Of a DNA stretch of 42,406 nt, positions 1-8,057 are shown one piece after another (positions within the stretch are counted from its first letter, which is position 1; the number at the start of each line of letters is the position of its first letter). A program made the translations under genes and the position numbers. The notes beneath the pieces are model-generated. The model did no database searches and was not told the DNA's origin. It saw nothing but the letters and a program-made list of their open reading frames with translations. The stretch covers positions 1 to 42,406 of the forward strand of contig NZ_JAAKZF010000048.1 of assembly GCF_011045125.1 (NCBI RefSeq), read 5' to 3'. Source of the DNA: Allomesorhizobium camelthorni. GTDB taxonomy: Bacteria > Pseudomonadota > Alphaproteobacteria > Rhizobiales > Rhizobiaceae.

Positions 1-1
1 C

Positions 2-319
2 TACCAGGGCATCCGGCCAGCCCCCGGCTATCCGGCCCAGCCCGACCACACCGAGAAGATCACCCTGTTTAGGCTCCTGGAGGCCGAGAAGGACGCCGGC
101 GTCTCCTTAACCGAGAGCATGGCCATGTGGCCGGGATCATCGGTATCCGGCATCTACCTGTCGCACCTGGATAGCTATTATTTCGGCGTGGGCAAAGTCG
201 AGCGCGACCAGGTCGAAGACTATGCGGCGCGCAAGAGAATGCCGGTCGATGAAGTCGAGCGCTGGCTCGGACCGATCCTGAATTACGTGCCGGCAAATTT
301 CGCGGAGGCTGCAGAGTAG
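2..319 (+). CDS. metH: Methionine synthase (cobalamin-dependent), C-terminal end; 5' partial
   Basis: Only the last 105 codons are in the window; the frame is open from base 2. The residues match the C-terminal end of the MetH reactivation domain, which binds S-adenosylmethionine during reductive reactivation of the cobalamin cofactor. Visible landmarks are [46 protein letters not shown] and the closing LNYVPA. The enzyme transfers a methyl group from methyl-tetrahydrofolate to homocysteine in the cytoplasm. The usual PAPGYPACPDHTEK segment reads PAQPDHTEK here, so a commonly conserved Cys is Gln. Nothing suggests the reading frame is broken. The upstream catalytic and cobalamin domains cannot be judged. 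Confidence 0.93.
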   Translation, partial: YQGIRPAPGYPAQPDHTEKITLFRLLEAEKDAGVSLTESMAMWPGSSVSGIYLSHLDSYYFGVGKVERDQVEDYAARKRMPVDEVERWLGPILNYVPANFAEAAE

Positions 320-394
320 TCTTAACTGTCGTCTGTACCCGGGACGGATCTCACTTTCGTATGTTCACGTTCCCCGACCGATGCTTAAATCATC

Positions 395-570
395 ATGTTC
401 AAGGTGCTCTCCGCCCGCCTCGAAGGCGGTTATGCGCGCGAGCGTGCCGTGCTGCCCTTTGGAGTCCCGGCAATCGACCGGTTGCCGGGAGGAGGGCTGG
501 CGATAGGGGCCCGCATGAGGTTGCCGGGGGTGCCGATGACGCACTGGACGGGGCGGCCCCGCGGCGCTAG
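395..570 (+). pseudogene. imuA-like (SOS mutagenesis, RecA-like) remnant with frameshift
   Basis: This is a scrap of an ImuA-type protein, the RecA/SulA-like partner of ImuB and DnaE2 in alphaproteobacterial mutagenic repair cassettes. One frame from 395 gives RLEGGYARERAVLPFGVPAID followed by LPGGGLAIGA. The family pattern then continues only in another frame (frame of 361), which gives HEVAGGADDALDGAA and stops at 568-570. The switch lies close to 510 and looks like a one-base deletion. No start region and no remainder of the protein are present, and no imuB or dnaE2 follows. It sits directly after metH and before the converging GGDEF-EAL gene. Confidence 0.72.
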
Positions 571-602
571 TGGCGGCCCAGTCCGCTCGTTCTTGCCACC
601 GG

Positions 603-2183
603 CTAATCCGGCCTTCGAATCGAAATCACGTTCTCCTGCTGGTTTTCCTGCCGCTGTTGGCGCGCCAGCATTTGTGCAGCGATTCGGGCAGACACTGGCC
701 GGCTGAAGAAGAAGCCTTGCAGCTCGTCGGCACATTTTTCCCGATTCAACAGTTCCGCTTTTTCCTGGTTATCGACCCCCTCGACGGTGACTGTCATACC
801 GATTTCCGAAGCGATCTTGGAGACGCCGCGCAGGATGTTCAGCGCCTTTTCGCTCGTGCATGCTTCATCGATAATCGTCTTGTCGACCTTGATCTTGTCG
901 ATGATGAATTGACGCAAATAATGAAGGCCGCAATAGCCGGAGCCGAAGTCGTCAAGGGCAATGCGTATGCCCATCCAGCGGAGTTCGCTCAAGATTGGAT
1001 CAATGAAGGTCGTATCGCTAATCAAGACCGATTCTGTAATCTCGAGGTCCAGCCGATGAGGAGACAGCCCCGTCTTGGTCAGGATTCGTTTGATAGTTGC
1101 CAGCAGATCGCTGCGAAAGAACTGTACGGGTGACACGTTGACAGCGACACGCACGTCCTCTGGCCAGTTGTGGCACTCCAGGCATGCCTGCTCCAGTGCC
1201 CGTTCGCCTATTTCCACGATCGAACCGGTTCGCTCGGCAACAGGAACAAATTCACTCGGGGAAATCATCGTACCATCAGACAAATTCCACCGAAGCAACG
1301 CCTCGACGGCGATGATGCGCTGCGGGCGTGTCCTTTGCACGATTGGCTGAAACACAAGCGACAACTGTCTTTCCGCAAGGGCGGTTGCCAGCCCGACCTC
1401 GATTGTCCTTCGCCGGCTTGCAACCATTGCCATTTGAGGTGCGAACAATTCGCCGGTCGTGCCGCGGGATTTGGCTTTGTAAAGCGCCAGGTCGGCAGCC
1501 TTGAGAATCTGGGTGGGCTCGTCTGCGTGCAACGGAGCGAGCGCGGTCCCGATTGTAACCTGGACGGCAATCCGATGGGTTTCCAGACCGTAGGTGGTCG
1601 AGACCGCCTGCCTAATCCTGTTCGCGAAATCGATAGCTTCCGCCTCAGACGAAACCCTGTTTTGCACGACGACGAATTCGTCTCCGCCGAAACGCGCGAC
1701 AAAATCCTTTGTCCCAACGCTGTGGCGCAGCCTCTCGGCGATCGCCTCCAACACGGCGTTGCCCACATGGTGGCCGAGCGAATCGTTGACCTGCTTGAAC
1801 CTGTCCACATCGACAAAGTGGACGGCAAATCCCTCGGGCTGCTGGCGCAACCGCTGCTCCAGCGCATCTGACAATGCAAACGAGTTTGGCAGTTTCGTCA
1901 GGTGATCCGTGAAGGCCTGTTGCTTGATGACGCTGTTGGCGAGGCGCAACCGGTGGGAAGTCCTGTAGGACGGGTATAGAAAAATCGGCGCCAATATCGA
2001 TGCGATAAACAGTGCGGCAAAGATCTGGTACCAGATGTTGGGAAAGTGCACGCCGATCGTGACCCAAAGTCCGGCTGACATCGCCACCGCCAGCAGGGTC
2101 ACTACGACGGACTGGATGACGGTCAGGCTGGCAGGTTCGGCATCCAGACTGCCGTCGAAAATTGCTTTCGCACTTTTCCACAT
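603..2183 (-). CDS. Membrane-anchored GGDEF-EAL cyclic-di-GMP protein
   Basis: A 526-residue cyclic-di-GMP turnover protein. Two hydrophobic segments near residues 22-45 and 51-71 probably anchor it in the inner membrane, with both enzyme domains in the cytoplasm. The GGDEF domain (about 85-250) keeps the RFGGDEF active-site loop at 164-170, so diguanylate cyclase activity is possible. The EAL domain (about 262-500) keeps EALLRW at 294-299, the DDFGSGY loop at 411-417, KVDK near 432-435 and EGVD at 468-471, the residues expected for phosphodiesterase activity. Which activity dominates cannot be told from sequence. There is no PAS, GAF or periplasmic sensor domain. It is a single gene; the start at 2183 precedes the first membrane segment. 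Confidence 0.95.
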   Translation of the reverse strand: MWKSAKAIFDGSLDAEPASLTVIQSVVVTLLAVAMSAGLWVTIGVHFPNIWYQIFAALFIASILAPIFLYPSYRTSHRLRLANSVIKQQAFTDHLTKLPNSFALSDALEQRLRQQPEGFAVHFVDVDRFKQVNDSLGHHVGNAVLEAIAERLRHSVGTKDFVARFGGDEFVVVQNRVSSEAEAIDFANRIRQAVSTTYGLETHRIAVQVTIGTALAPLHADEPTQILKAADLALYKAKSRGTTGELFAPQMAMVASRRRTIEVGLATALAERQLSLVFQPIVQRTRPQRIIAVEALLRWNLSDGTMISPSEFVPVAERTGSIVEIGERALEQACLECHNWPEDVRVAVNVSPVQFFRSDLLATIKRILTKTGLSPHRLDLEITESVLISDTTFIDPILSELRWMGIRIALDDFGSGYCGLHYLRQFIIDKIKVDKTIIDEACTSEKALNILRGVSKIASEIGMTVTVEGVDNQEKAELLNREKCADELQGFFFSRPVSARIAAQMLARQQRQENQQENVISIRRPD

Positions 2184-2568
2184 GGCGATGATTTTGGTTC
2201 AAAAGCATTCAATTAAAGGTTGTTGCAGTCATTAAATTCTTAAAAAGGGGTGCCCAAATCGAGTATTTCCACTCGCAGGCAGATTGCTGGCTCACCTCCA
2301 GTGAGCGCGGCTATATTTGCAGCGAAGCCCCAATTCGCAGAGCAGCTATGCCTGCTCCACCCGGTCCTGGAACGCAGGTGGCCACTCTCTGCGTTGGCCC
2401 GCAGGTGAATGGCTCTGACGGCGTGATAGTCTGCTGATCAAAGGCGCGAACTTTGGCGCCCGCGCCATTTTCTGGGCAAACTTCCGAATGGCTCGCGCAG
2501 GTGGCCTTGCTGACCTGGTGTTTCAGAAATCTGGGATCAGAATTCCAAACTGATCGGTGATGGGCGCC
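2184..2568. other. Gene-free stretch between GGDEF-EAL and idhA
   Basis: About 385 bases with no frame resembling a known family on either strand. The part next to 2184 is A/T-rich and should hold the promoter of the leftward GGDEF-EAL gene. The part next to 2569 is the 3' flank of the inositol dehydrogenase gene. I saw no convincing terminator hairpin. Confidence 0.5.
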
Positions 2569-3570
2569 TCATCCAAGAGGCTCGACTCGCACCGTCTTGC
2601 CCTGGTTCGCGGATTTCAATGCGGCGTCGGCGAGCGTCAGCGCGACCAGCCCGTCATGGCCGGTAGGCGACGGCTTCGCGCGGGAATTCACCGCGGCGAC
2701 GAAGCTTGCGATCTCGTTGGCGTAGGCCTCAAGGTAGCGGGTCATGAAAAAATCGTGCAGGGGCGGGCGGGTGTAGCCCTGTCCGTTGGCGATCTCGATC
2801 GACACGGGGCGCTGGTTCTCGGCGGCGATCATGCCCTTCGAGCCGTGCACCTCGATGCGCTGGTCGTAGCCATAGGTGGCGCGGCGCGAATTCGAGATGA
2901 CGCACTGCTTGCCCGAGGCCGTCGACAGGATGATGCTGACGCTGTCGAAATCGCCGAGCTCGCCTATCTTCTTATCGACGAGCACCGAGGCATGCGCCGA
3001 CACCGAGACCGGCTCCTCGCCGAGCAGGAAGCGCGCCATGTCGAAGTCGTGGATGGTCATGTCGCGGAAGATGCCGCCGGAGCGGGTGATGTAATCGTAG
3101 GGCGGCGGGCCCGGATCACGCGAGGTGATCGTCACCATCTCGACCTTGCCGATGGCGCCGTCGTCGATCGCCTTGCGGACAGCCATGAAATGCGGGTCGA
3201 AGCGGCGGTTGAAGCCGACCATCAGCGTAGCGCCGGTCTTTTTGACCACGGCGAGGCAGTCCTTGACCCGTTTGACGTCAAGGTCGATCGGCTTTTCGCA
3301 AAAGATCGCCTTGCCGGCCCTGGCGAAGCGCTCGATCAAATCGGCATGGGTGTCGGTCGGCGTGCAGATGACGACGGCATCCACGTCCGGCGACTTTTCG
3401 ACCTCGTCAATCGAACGCACCTCCGCGCCGTAGGCTCCGGCGAGGTCGCTGGCCGCCTTTTCGAAAGCGTCGGCCACCGCGACCAGCCGCGCCTGCGGGT
3501 TTGATCCAACCGCCTTGGCGTGAACCTTGCCGATGCGCCCGGCGCCCAGCAGTGCAAAGCCGATCGTCAT
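2569..3570 (-). CDS. idhA: myo-Inositol 2-dehydrogenase (Gfo/Idh/MocA family)
   Basis: A 333-residue NAD-dependent dehydrogenase that oxidises myo-inositol to 2-keto-myo-inositol (scyllo-inosose), the first step of inositol catabolism; it is also called iolG. The N-terminal Rossmann motif is GAGRIG (10-14 region). CEKPID at 91-96 carries the conserved Lys93. GFNRRFDP lies at 119-126. GGIFRDMTIHDFD includes Asp170 and His174, which fit the catalytic Asp and His of characterised inositol dehydrogenases. Length and motifs look complete. The next gene upstream on the same strand is only the tail of a TIM-barrel isomerase, so a small inositol operon has apparently been cut back to this gene. Confidence 0.9.
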   Translation of the reverse strand: MTIGFALLGAGRIGKVHAKAVGSNPQARLVAVADAFEKAASDLAGAYGAEVRSIDEVEKSPDVDAVVICTPTDTHADLIERFARAGKAIFCEKPIDLDVKRVKDCLAVVKKTGATLMVGFNRRFDPHFMAVRKAIDDGAIGKVEMVTITSRDPGPPPYDYITRSGGIFRDMTIHDFDMARFLLGEEPVSVSAHASVLVDKKIGELGDFDSVSIILSTASGKQCVISNSRRATYGYDQRIEVHGSKGMIAAENQRPVSIEIANGQGYTRPPLHDFFMTRYLEAYANEIASFVAAVNSRAKPSPTGHDGLVALTLADAALKSANQGKTVRVEPLG

Positions 3571-3626
3571 TCCCTCACCTCGTGAAGCAGTGTTGTGCCC
3601 TGCTCAGCGCGTCGTTTCGCAACTTT

Positions 3627-3900
3627 TTACAGCCGAGCTCGAATGAAAGCGATGCTGTCGGCGAGCGCCCGCGCGGGATCTTCGAGCGCATGGACGGTCG
3701 GCGAGAACGGCTCGAAGGAGAGCGGGCCGGCATAGCCCGCGCTCCGCAAGGCACGGATCTGCCCGACATTGTCCAGGCGGTCTTTCTCGTCCAGGATTCC
3801 ATCCAAGGAATGCACGGCTTCGCTTGCGGTGCCGGCGATCACCTCCTGGTGGAGCGGCGCATACCGGTCGGTGACTGTGATGTAGATCTTGACGATTGGG
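3627..3900 (-). pseudogene. C-terminal remnant of a TIM-barrel sugar isomerase/epimerase
   Basis: The open frame here (which reaches 3971) ends in a stretch typical of the AP-endonuclease-like xylose isomerase/epimerase family: DRLDNVGQIRALRSAGYAG, then PLSFEPFSPTVHAL and a final ADSIAFIRARL. These belong to the last quarter of proteins normally 260-290 residues long. The N-terminal part of this frame has no family features, and the other frames up to 4117 do not restore the barrel. The gene has therefore lost its 5' three quarters. It lies upstream of idhA on the same strand, a common place for inositol-pathway isomerases, so the pair was probably one operon. Confidence 0.72.
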
Positions 3901-4152
3901 TCTTGCCCGTAATGCGCGTTGACGCCGCCGGCTTCGCCCGGTCCATCGAGAGGCTTGCCCATCCCAGGCACGGGCTGAGGGACGCATCGGAGGCCGCCGC
4001 AGGAAGATCGACCCGAACAAACCTCGGGAAAATCGCCGAAAGTGTCTTGTCAGGCCGCGAGCGCCTCGCAAAAATTGGCGTGGCTTTTCGTATCAGCGGG
4101 CCGACGGTCCCGTACATAATTGCCGAACACCGCCAGAACCTGGAGAAATTCC

Positions 4153-5508
4153 ATGCCGACCAGCCATGATCTCAAGGGGCTGATGAAATTCCTCGCCCGC
4201 GATGATTGGCGCGGCTGTTTCGCGCAGGTATTCGACGATCACTTCGGCCCGGTGCTCGAGGCTGGCGACATGGAATTCGAGGACGTCGCCGAAATCCTCG
4301 GCGACGAATGGGCAATGACCCTTTGGGGCTGCGCCTTCGAGGATTTCCTGACGCGAAACTTCGATGTTGCGGGCGGCAATATTGTCGACGAGTATCTCAA
4401 GCGGCGCGGCTGGAAGGAAAACGCGCAAACGAAAGCCTACATGAAGGCGCTGCGGACATCGGTCATAAGCCTTTACGAGGTGAGCGACATCGTGCCGGGC
4501 AAATCGCTCATGGCGCGCGATCTGATCCTTGGCGGCGATCATATCGCCGTCAGCGAGGGAACGGCAACGAAGACCCTGCAGCAATGGGACAGGGTCGCCG
4601 CCCGCATCGTTCCGGTCATGGGCAAGAAGATCTTCGCGGGCGGCCTTTTGCCCTTCACGCCGCAGGCCTCGGAGGCGCTGTTCGAAGGCCTGAAACAGAT
4701 ACTCGGGAAAAAGAACGCAAAGAAGCTCCCCGCCATTCGGGACGAAGACCTTCAGACGGTCGCCCCCATGTTTACGCTCTCATGGTTGTTCGATGCGCTT
4801 GATCGCGCCATGGAATTGCCGCCGATGCAAAACTCAGATGGCGACGATCTCCTGTTCCACGATGTCAGGTTCCCGCTGGCAAGCGGCGTGACACAGAAGG
4901 ATATCGCCTCGCGGGTGAAAGCCATTCCCGGAATGTCGCAGGAGAACGCAAAATTTTGGAACTGGCTTGAGGACAAGCCGAAGGGCAGAGGACAACCGAA
5001 AAAAAGCGGTGCGCTTTCCTTCGATACTACCATGGATAGCGGTCAGCGCGTGCTGGGTAATGTGGAGCTGAATGGGCGTTTCCTGCACCTGTCGGCCAAT
5101 TCCGCCGCGCGCGCGGAGAAAGGAACGGCTCTCATCCGGCACGCTCTCGGTGATTTTGTACGCGAGCCGCTCACCGAAATCCGCACCGTCGAGCAGATGA
5201 TGGCCGATAGGTCGGCCAAGGACGGCGAAGCTCTTTCATCGGATGTGCCGCCGGAAATCGCTGAACAGCTCGTCCACCAATTCCTGGACCGCCAATATTG
5301 GGGAACCCTTGATCAGCCTGTCGGCATGCTTGGGAACAAGACCCCGCGACAGGCAGTGAAATCATCCGCCGGTCGCCAGAAGGTCGCCGAGTGGCTCAAA
5401 TATCTCGAAAACCAGTCCGCCAGGCAGCCGGACCCCGCCGATCCCATGGCGACCTACAATTTCGAATGGATGTGGAGGGAACTCGGCGTCCAAAATTTGC
5501 GCCAATAG
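4153..5508 (+). CDS. Conserved hypothetical protein with MbcA/ParS/Xre-like C-terminal segment
   Basis: A protein of about 451 residues. I chose ATG 4153 because GGAGAAA at 4142-4148 is well spaced before it; the frame is open back to 4120. No membrane segment or signal peptide is visible. The middle contains DIVPGKSLMARDLILGG followed by WDRVAARI. This resembles the segment in uncharacterised proteins (often with SEC-C motifs) where a small beta domain precedes a helical region. The C-terminus has MLGNKTPRQAVKSSAGRQKV and then EWLKYLEN. This resembles the short toxin-binding module of MbcA/ParS/Xre antitoxins, but no toxin gene is adjacent. Function is unknown, and the antitoxin-like tail is an inference from a short pattern. 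Confidence 0.72.
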   Translation: MPTSHDLKGLMKFLARDDWRGCFAQVFDDHFGPVLEAGDMEFEDVAEILGDEWAMTLWGCAFEDFLTRNFDVAGGNIVDEYLKRRGWKENAQTKAYMKALRTSVISLYEVSDIVPGKSLMARDLILGGDHIAVSEGTATKTLQQWDRVAARIVPVMGKKIFAGGLLPFTPQASEALFEGLKQILGKKNAKKLPAIRDEDLQTVAPMFTLSWLFDALDRAMELPPMQNSDGDDLLFHDVRFPLASGVTQKDIASRVKAIPGMSQENAKFWNWLEDKPKGRGQPKKSGALSFDTTMDSGQRVLGNVELNGRFLHLSANSAARAEKGTALIRHALGDFVREPLTEIRTVEQMMADRSAKDGEALSSDVPPEIAEQLVHQFLDRQYWGTLDQPVGMLGNKTPRQAVKSSAGRQKVAEWLKYLENQSARQPDPADPMATYNFEWMWRELGVQNLRQ

Positions 5509-5518
5509 TACTTCCTAC

Positions 5519-5632
5519 CGCATTTTTTGGTGACATTGATGCGGAAACGATCGCGCCGGCGCTGATATTTGTGGGTCATCTCGGCCGAGGCGTGACCGAG
5601 TTGCTTCTGGACGTAGCGCTCGTCGACCTCGG
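5519..5632 (-). pseudogene. Tyrosine recombinase (phage-type integrase), C-terminal fragment
   Basis: Only about 38 codons remain. They read DERYVQKQLGHASAEMTHKY and continue QRRRDRFRINVTKKC. The LGHASxxMT..Y arrangement is the final catalytic box of tyrosine recombinases: the His of LGH and the nucleophilic Tyr are both present. Nothing of the Arg or HxxR boxes is found. The fragment runs in another frame straight out of the truncated CMD-like gene at about 5635, so it marks a junction left by an old integration or deletion. Confidence 0.78.
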
Positions 5633-5636
5633 CCGC

Positions 5637-6009
5637 GGGTCTCGATGACTTTGCGCGCAAACTGGACGGCGGCGTCCCGCTTCGGGTCGCTGGCGTGGCC
5701 CTTCCGAGCGAGCATGATTTCATCGGCCGGCAGCTTGGCCATACGCTCGGCCGTAAAGCTGTGAACCGTCAGGCAATAGTTGCAGCCATTCACTTCGGAG
5801 ACAGCAAGGCCGATGCTGTCACGCGTCTTCACGTCGAGCGCCTTACTCAAGGAGCCGAGCAGGGCGGCCCATGCGTTGAACGCGATCGGGCTCTGCGCGA
5901 AGCTCGCCATCATATTTGGGGTGAAGCCTATGTTCTTGGTGAACATATCGAGAGTCGGCTTCGAATCGACCGGCACTTGTTGCGGTTTTAGAGCTGCGGT
6001 TCTTGCCAT
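5637..6009 (-). pseudogene. Carboxymuconolactone decarboxylase/AhpD-like protein, truncated at 3' end
   Basis: The 5' two thirds of a peroxidase-related CMD-family protein. I prefer ATG 6009, which has GGAG seven bases upstream; an ATG at 6024 is also in frame. The protein has FTKNIGFTPNMMASFAQSP and the redox pair VNGCNYCLTVHS (CxxC plus His), the AhpD-like core that reduces peroxides or alkyl hydroperoxides. Family sense ends at QFARKVIETR (about 5637). From there the DNA matches an integrase tail in another frame. The open frame continues to 5515 with unrelated residues, so a protein might be made, but it lacks the last helices. Downstream of a nitroreductase remnant on the same strand. 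Confidence 0.82.
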
Positions 6010-6030
6010 CGTAGTCTCCGACACAAATAA

Positions 6031-6285
6031 TTAAACGAGATCCAGCACCTCGGCGACCGGACGACGCGGCTTCTGAGCCCAGTTTCCCGGACGCTCCGCG
6101 CCTACGGACAAGAGCATGACCGGTACTTCGTCCTTGGTCAGTCCGAACTCGCGGTGTACCGCTTCGGCATCGAAGCCGATCATCGGCGTCGAACCCAAGC
6201 CTAACGAGCGGGCCGCATAGATCATCGCCGCCGCGCCGAAGGTGCCGGTGCGAACTGCCTCGTCGCGCTGGCGCTGCGCCAACCC
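6031..6285 (-). pseudogene. Nitroreductase family protein, C-terminal remnant
   Basis: About 80 codons of an FMN-dependent nitroreductase: RDEAVRTGTFGAAAMIYAA, RSLGLGSTPMIGFDAEAV, DEVPVMLLSVG and the terminal RRPVAEVLDLV. These form the second half of the family fold. The N-terminal part with the Arg/Ser FMN-binding motifs is absent. The frame stays open upstream to 6876, but that part is antisense to a DUF982 gene and has no family features. It lies 22 bases upstream of the CMD-like gene, so the two were probably an operon for reactive electrophiles or nitro compounds before the locus decayed. Confidence 0.78.
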
Positions 6286-6414
6286 ATTTTGGAAAGATCG
6301 AGGGGTGGCCAACCAAGCCACCGCGCCAATAGAAAGTCTGCTTGGCAAATCAGCAGGGCGACCCGCAACCTGGCCGGCGATTCCGCGTTTATCCCGGGCA
6401 ACGGGATCGCCCCT

Positions 6415-6720
6415 ATGGACAAGCTTCAGTTCATTCTGCCGATACGCATCGTGACCGAGTGGGGCGCGCCTGTAACGGAGATCTACAGCGTGGAGGAGGC
6501 ACTCACCTTTCTTGACAATTATCCCAAAGGGCGAGAAAGCCCGGTCTACCAGCGCGCTCTGAATTCCTGCTTTGCCGCGGGCGCCGGTGAAGATTCCGCC
6601 GACAATGCTCGTAAGGCACTTGTTGCCTTTTCGAGAATGATGGGCATTCTCGCCAAGGATTCGGCAGGCCCGGCTTGGTGGGACCGTTCGGACGATTCTT
6701 TCAAACCGTTGGTGAACTGA
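6415..6720 (+). CDS. DUF982 domain protein (first of a pair)
   Basis: A small cytoplasmic protein of about 101 residues, starting at ATG 6415. The frame is open back to 6289, but the earlier residues look non-coding. It has the DUF982 pattern: a beta-rich start (FILPIRIVTEWG), IYSVEEALTFLDNYP, a central Cys-containing helix (ALNSCFAAGAG), then ARKALVAFSRMMGILAKD. DUF982 proteins are short and largely confined to rhizobia and relatives, often in many copies and on symbiotic or plasmid DNA; their function is unknown. The next gene starts ten bases later with its ribosome site overlapping this stop, so the two are translated as a pair. Confidence 0.85.
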   Translation: MDKLQFILPIRIVTEWGAPVTEIYSVEEALTFLDNYPKGRESPVYQRALNSCFAAGAGEDSADNARKALVAFSRMMGILAKDSAGPAWWDRSDDSFKPLVN

Positions 6721-6729
6721 GGGGAGCTC

Positions 6730-7002
6730 TTGGCGGGCGAGTTGGATACGAAGCGTTGGAAAAGCTATGTCCGTGTGGAACTGGGCGGACGCGATCAAAG
6801 GATCAACATCCCCTCCACCCGAGCGGCAGCAGAATGTCTTCTCCGCAGCTGGCCGCAGGAATGGGGCCCACGGCACAAGCAGGCCCGCGAAGCCTGCATT
6901 GCGGTCCTGAAGGGCGAGCAGCCGCCTGAATTCGCGCGGCAGGCTTTCGTCGAGGCCGCCCGCGAGGCCGGAATACTGGTCGTGGGCGTTTTTCCCGGCT
7001 GA
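6730..7002 (+). CDS. DUF982 domain protein (second of a pair)
   Basis: A 90-residue protein starting at TTG 6730. The TTG is chosen because GAGGGGAG (6719-6726) lies immediately upstream and no ATG is available in frame. It shows the same layout as the preceding gene: VRVELGGRDQRINI, STRAAAECLLRSWP, a Cys-bearing central helix (AREACIAVLKGE), then ARQAFVEAAREAGILV. The two are divergent paralogues rather than a recent copy. No catalytic residues are evident. The pair is the only apparently intact coding block inside the decayed 5.5-9 kb zone. Confidence 0.85.
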   Translation: MAGELDTKRWKSYVRVELGGRDQRINIPSTRAAAECLLRSWPQEWGPRHKQAREACIAVLKGEQPPEFARQAFVEAAREAGILVVGVFPG

Positions 7003-7043
7003 CGCGTCTCACGATTCGTTCCCGAGGCGATCGCGGAGGCGGC

Positions 7044-7321
7044 GATGATCTGGCGCCGCATGATTGCTTCGTCCTGCTCGCCGGAGAGGCGATGCGCATT
7101 CCGATAGCCCCGTTCAGTGACGTGCTTGAGCAAAGGCCCACTCTGCGGCTGTCCTTTTTGCGCTTCGTGCAATGCCTGATCATTCAGACCAGCTATACCG
7201 CTCTCGCGAACGCCCGGCTGCGGCTCGAAAGCCGGCCGCCCGCTGGCTCCTGATGTGTGAGGATCGCGCCGGCGCCGAGCTGAACATCACGCACGAATTC
7301 CTGTCGGTCATGCTCGGGTGA
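7044..7321 (+). pseudogene. Crp/Fnr family transcriptional regulator remnant, frameshifted
   Basis: From 7044 one frame reads PHDCFVLLAGEAMRIPI, then QRPTLRLSFLRFVQCLIIQ and TSYTALANARLRLESR before a stop near 7250. The next frame takes over with ARWLLMCEDRAGAELNITH and EFLSVMLG, ending at a stop at 7319-7321. Together they match the end of the effector domain, the dimer helix and the start of the winged helix of Rhizobiales Crp/Fnr regulators. At least one frameshift is present. A second may lie at the G run before 7321, because the expected LGVRR would be restored by one extra G. The N-terminal domain and the recognition helix are missing. Confidence 0.75.
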
Positions 7322-7356
7322 GGCGACGATGCTGCTGGAGCGGCAGCGCGGCAAGC

Positions 7357-7470
7357 GTTCCCATGATTGTCCAGAACGACAGCTGATCAGCCGATACCTC
7401 AACAACCGGATCGAACAGGATCGTCGAAAAGTTACGCGGCGGGTCCGGCCGATGTTGGGCTTCAAGCCAA
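7357..7470 (+). mobile_element. IS6-family transposase, C-terminal scrap
   Basis: A short frame (open from 7329) gives ISRYLNNRIEQDRRKVTRR and VRPMLGFK. This matches the C-terminal part of IS6/IS26-type DDE transposases, where YLNN.IEQDHR carries the final catalytic Glu. The His usually found after EQD is Arg here. The catalytic Asp residues, the terminal inverted repeats and the rest of the element are absent. The fragment follows directly on the Crp/Fnr remnant. Confidence 0.7.
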
Positions 7471-7503
7471 CAAGACCACGCCTGAGACTCTGTCCAACGT
7501 TGC

Positions 7504-7852
7504 GATACCAACAGGCTGGTTAGATACCAACAAAAATACCAACAACTCGCCGCCCTGCATTGAGGAGGCCAGGCGCCTTCGAGAACACGCTGAAAGTGCG
7601 CCCAGGATCGAGGGTTCAAGCAAATCAGCGGGTTATGATGGGTGAAGCTATTCAAATACGCCTTAGAAGGAAGTGCCTGGGGAGACGAAATGTGGAATCG
7701 CATCAATGTTGCAAGTAACTGAAATAAAAGGATAAAATATGTCAGCACAGGAAATGGTGCCCAGAGGCGGATTCGAACCACCGCCTATGTGGCTGTTTCT
7801 GAATACATTTTTGACGCGAAAAGAGCCGCCGATACCAACATAAATACCAACA
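7504..7852. other. Attachment-site-like region: tRNA 3' end flanked by arm-type 10-mers
   Basis: The motif gataccaaca, or ataccaaca with one base changed in front, occurs five times in one orientation: 7504-7513, 7523-7532, 7536-7544, 7831-7840 and 7844-7852. Two of these groups are doublets with the same 13-base period (7523/7536 and 7831/7844). They lie on either side of a tRNA 3' end (7755-7782). Paired arm sites around a tRNA-derived core are what tyrosine integrases use at attP or hybrid att sites. No integrase gene is adjacent; the only one nearby is the scrap at 5519-5632. Confidence 0.6.
7755..7782 (-). tRNA. tRNA 3' end fragment (T arm, acceptor strand, CCA)
   Basis: Read on the minus strand, the bases give GGTGG-TTCGAAT-CCGCC, a T stem that pairs fully with one G-U. 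This is followed by TCTGGGC, a discriminator A and CCA. The bases further upstream on that strand do not form anticodon or D arms, so this is only the 3' end and not a working tRNA gene. The implied 5' acceptor strand would be GCCCAGA. Which tRNA it came from cannot be fixed from this piece; tRNA-Phe is a possible match from memory. Confidence 0.7.
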
Positions 7853-8057
7853 GAATTTTTCTGTGGATTGGTGCGGTTCCCAATTATTTGCGCGGTAAGG
7901 AGATCGACATCCTCGTATTGGCAGCGCTGGGGGGCGACGAGACGCTGTCCCAAGGGTATCTGGAGATCGCAGCGTCGGGGGCTGTCGATGGGACGTGGAT
8001 GCTGTTCGTATCAACGGCGAGACGGCGCATGACGTTCATCCGGCATCCCGTGCGAGG

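Noticed and set aside
2557-3504. Long plus-strand frame over idhA
   Set aside because: Antisense shadow of a well-conserved dehydrogenase; high GC keeps the opposite frame open.
7755-7782. A functional tRNA gene
   Set aside because: Only the T arm, acceptor 3' strand and CCA are present; D and anticodon arms are missing.
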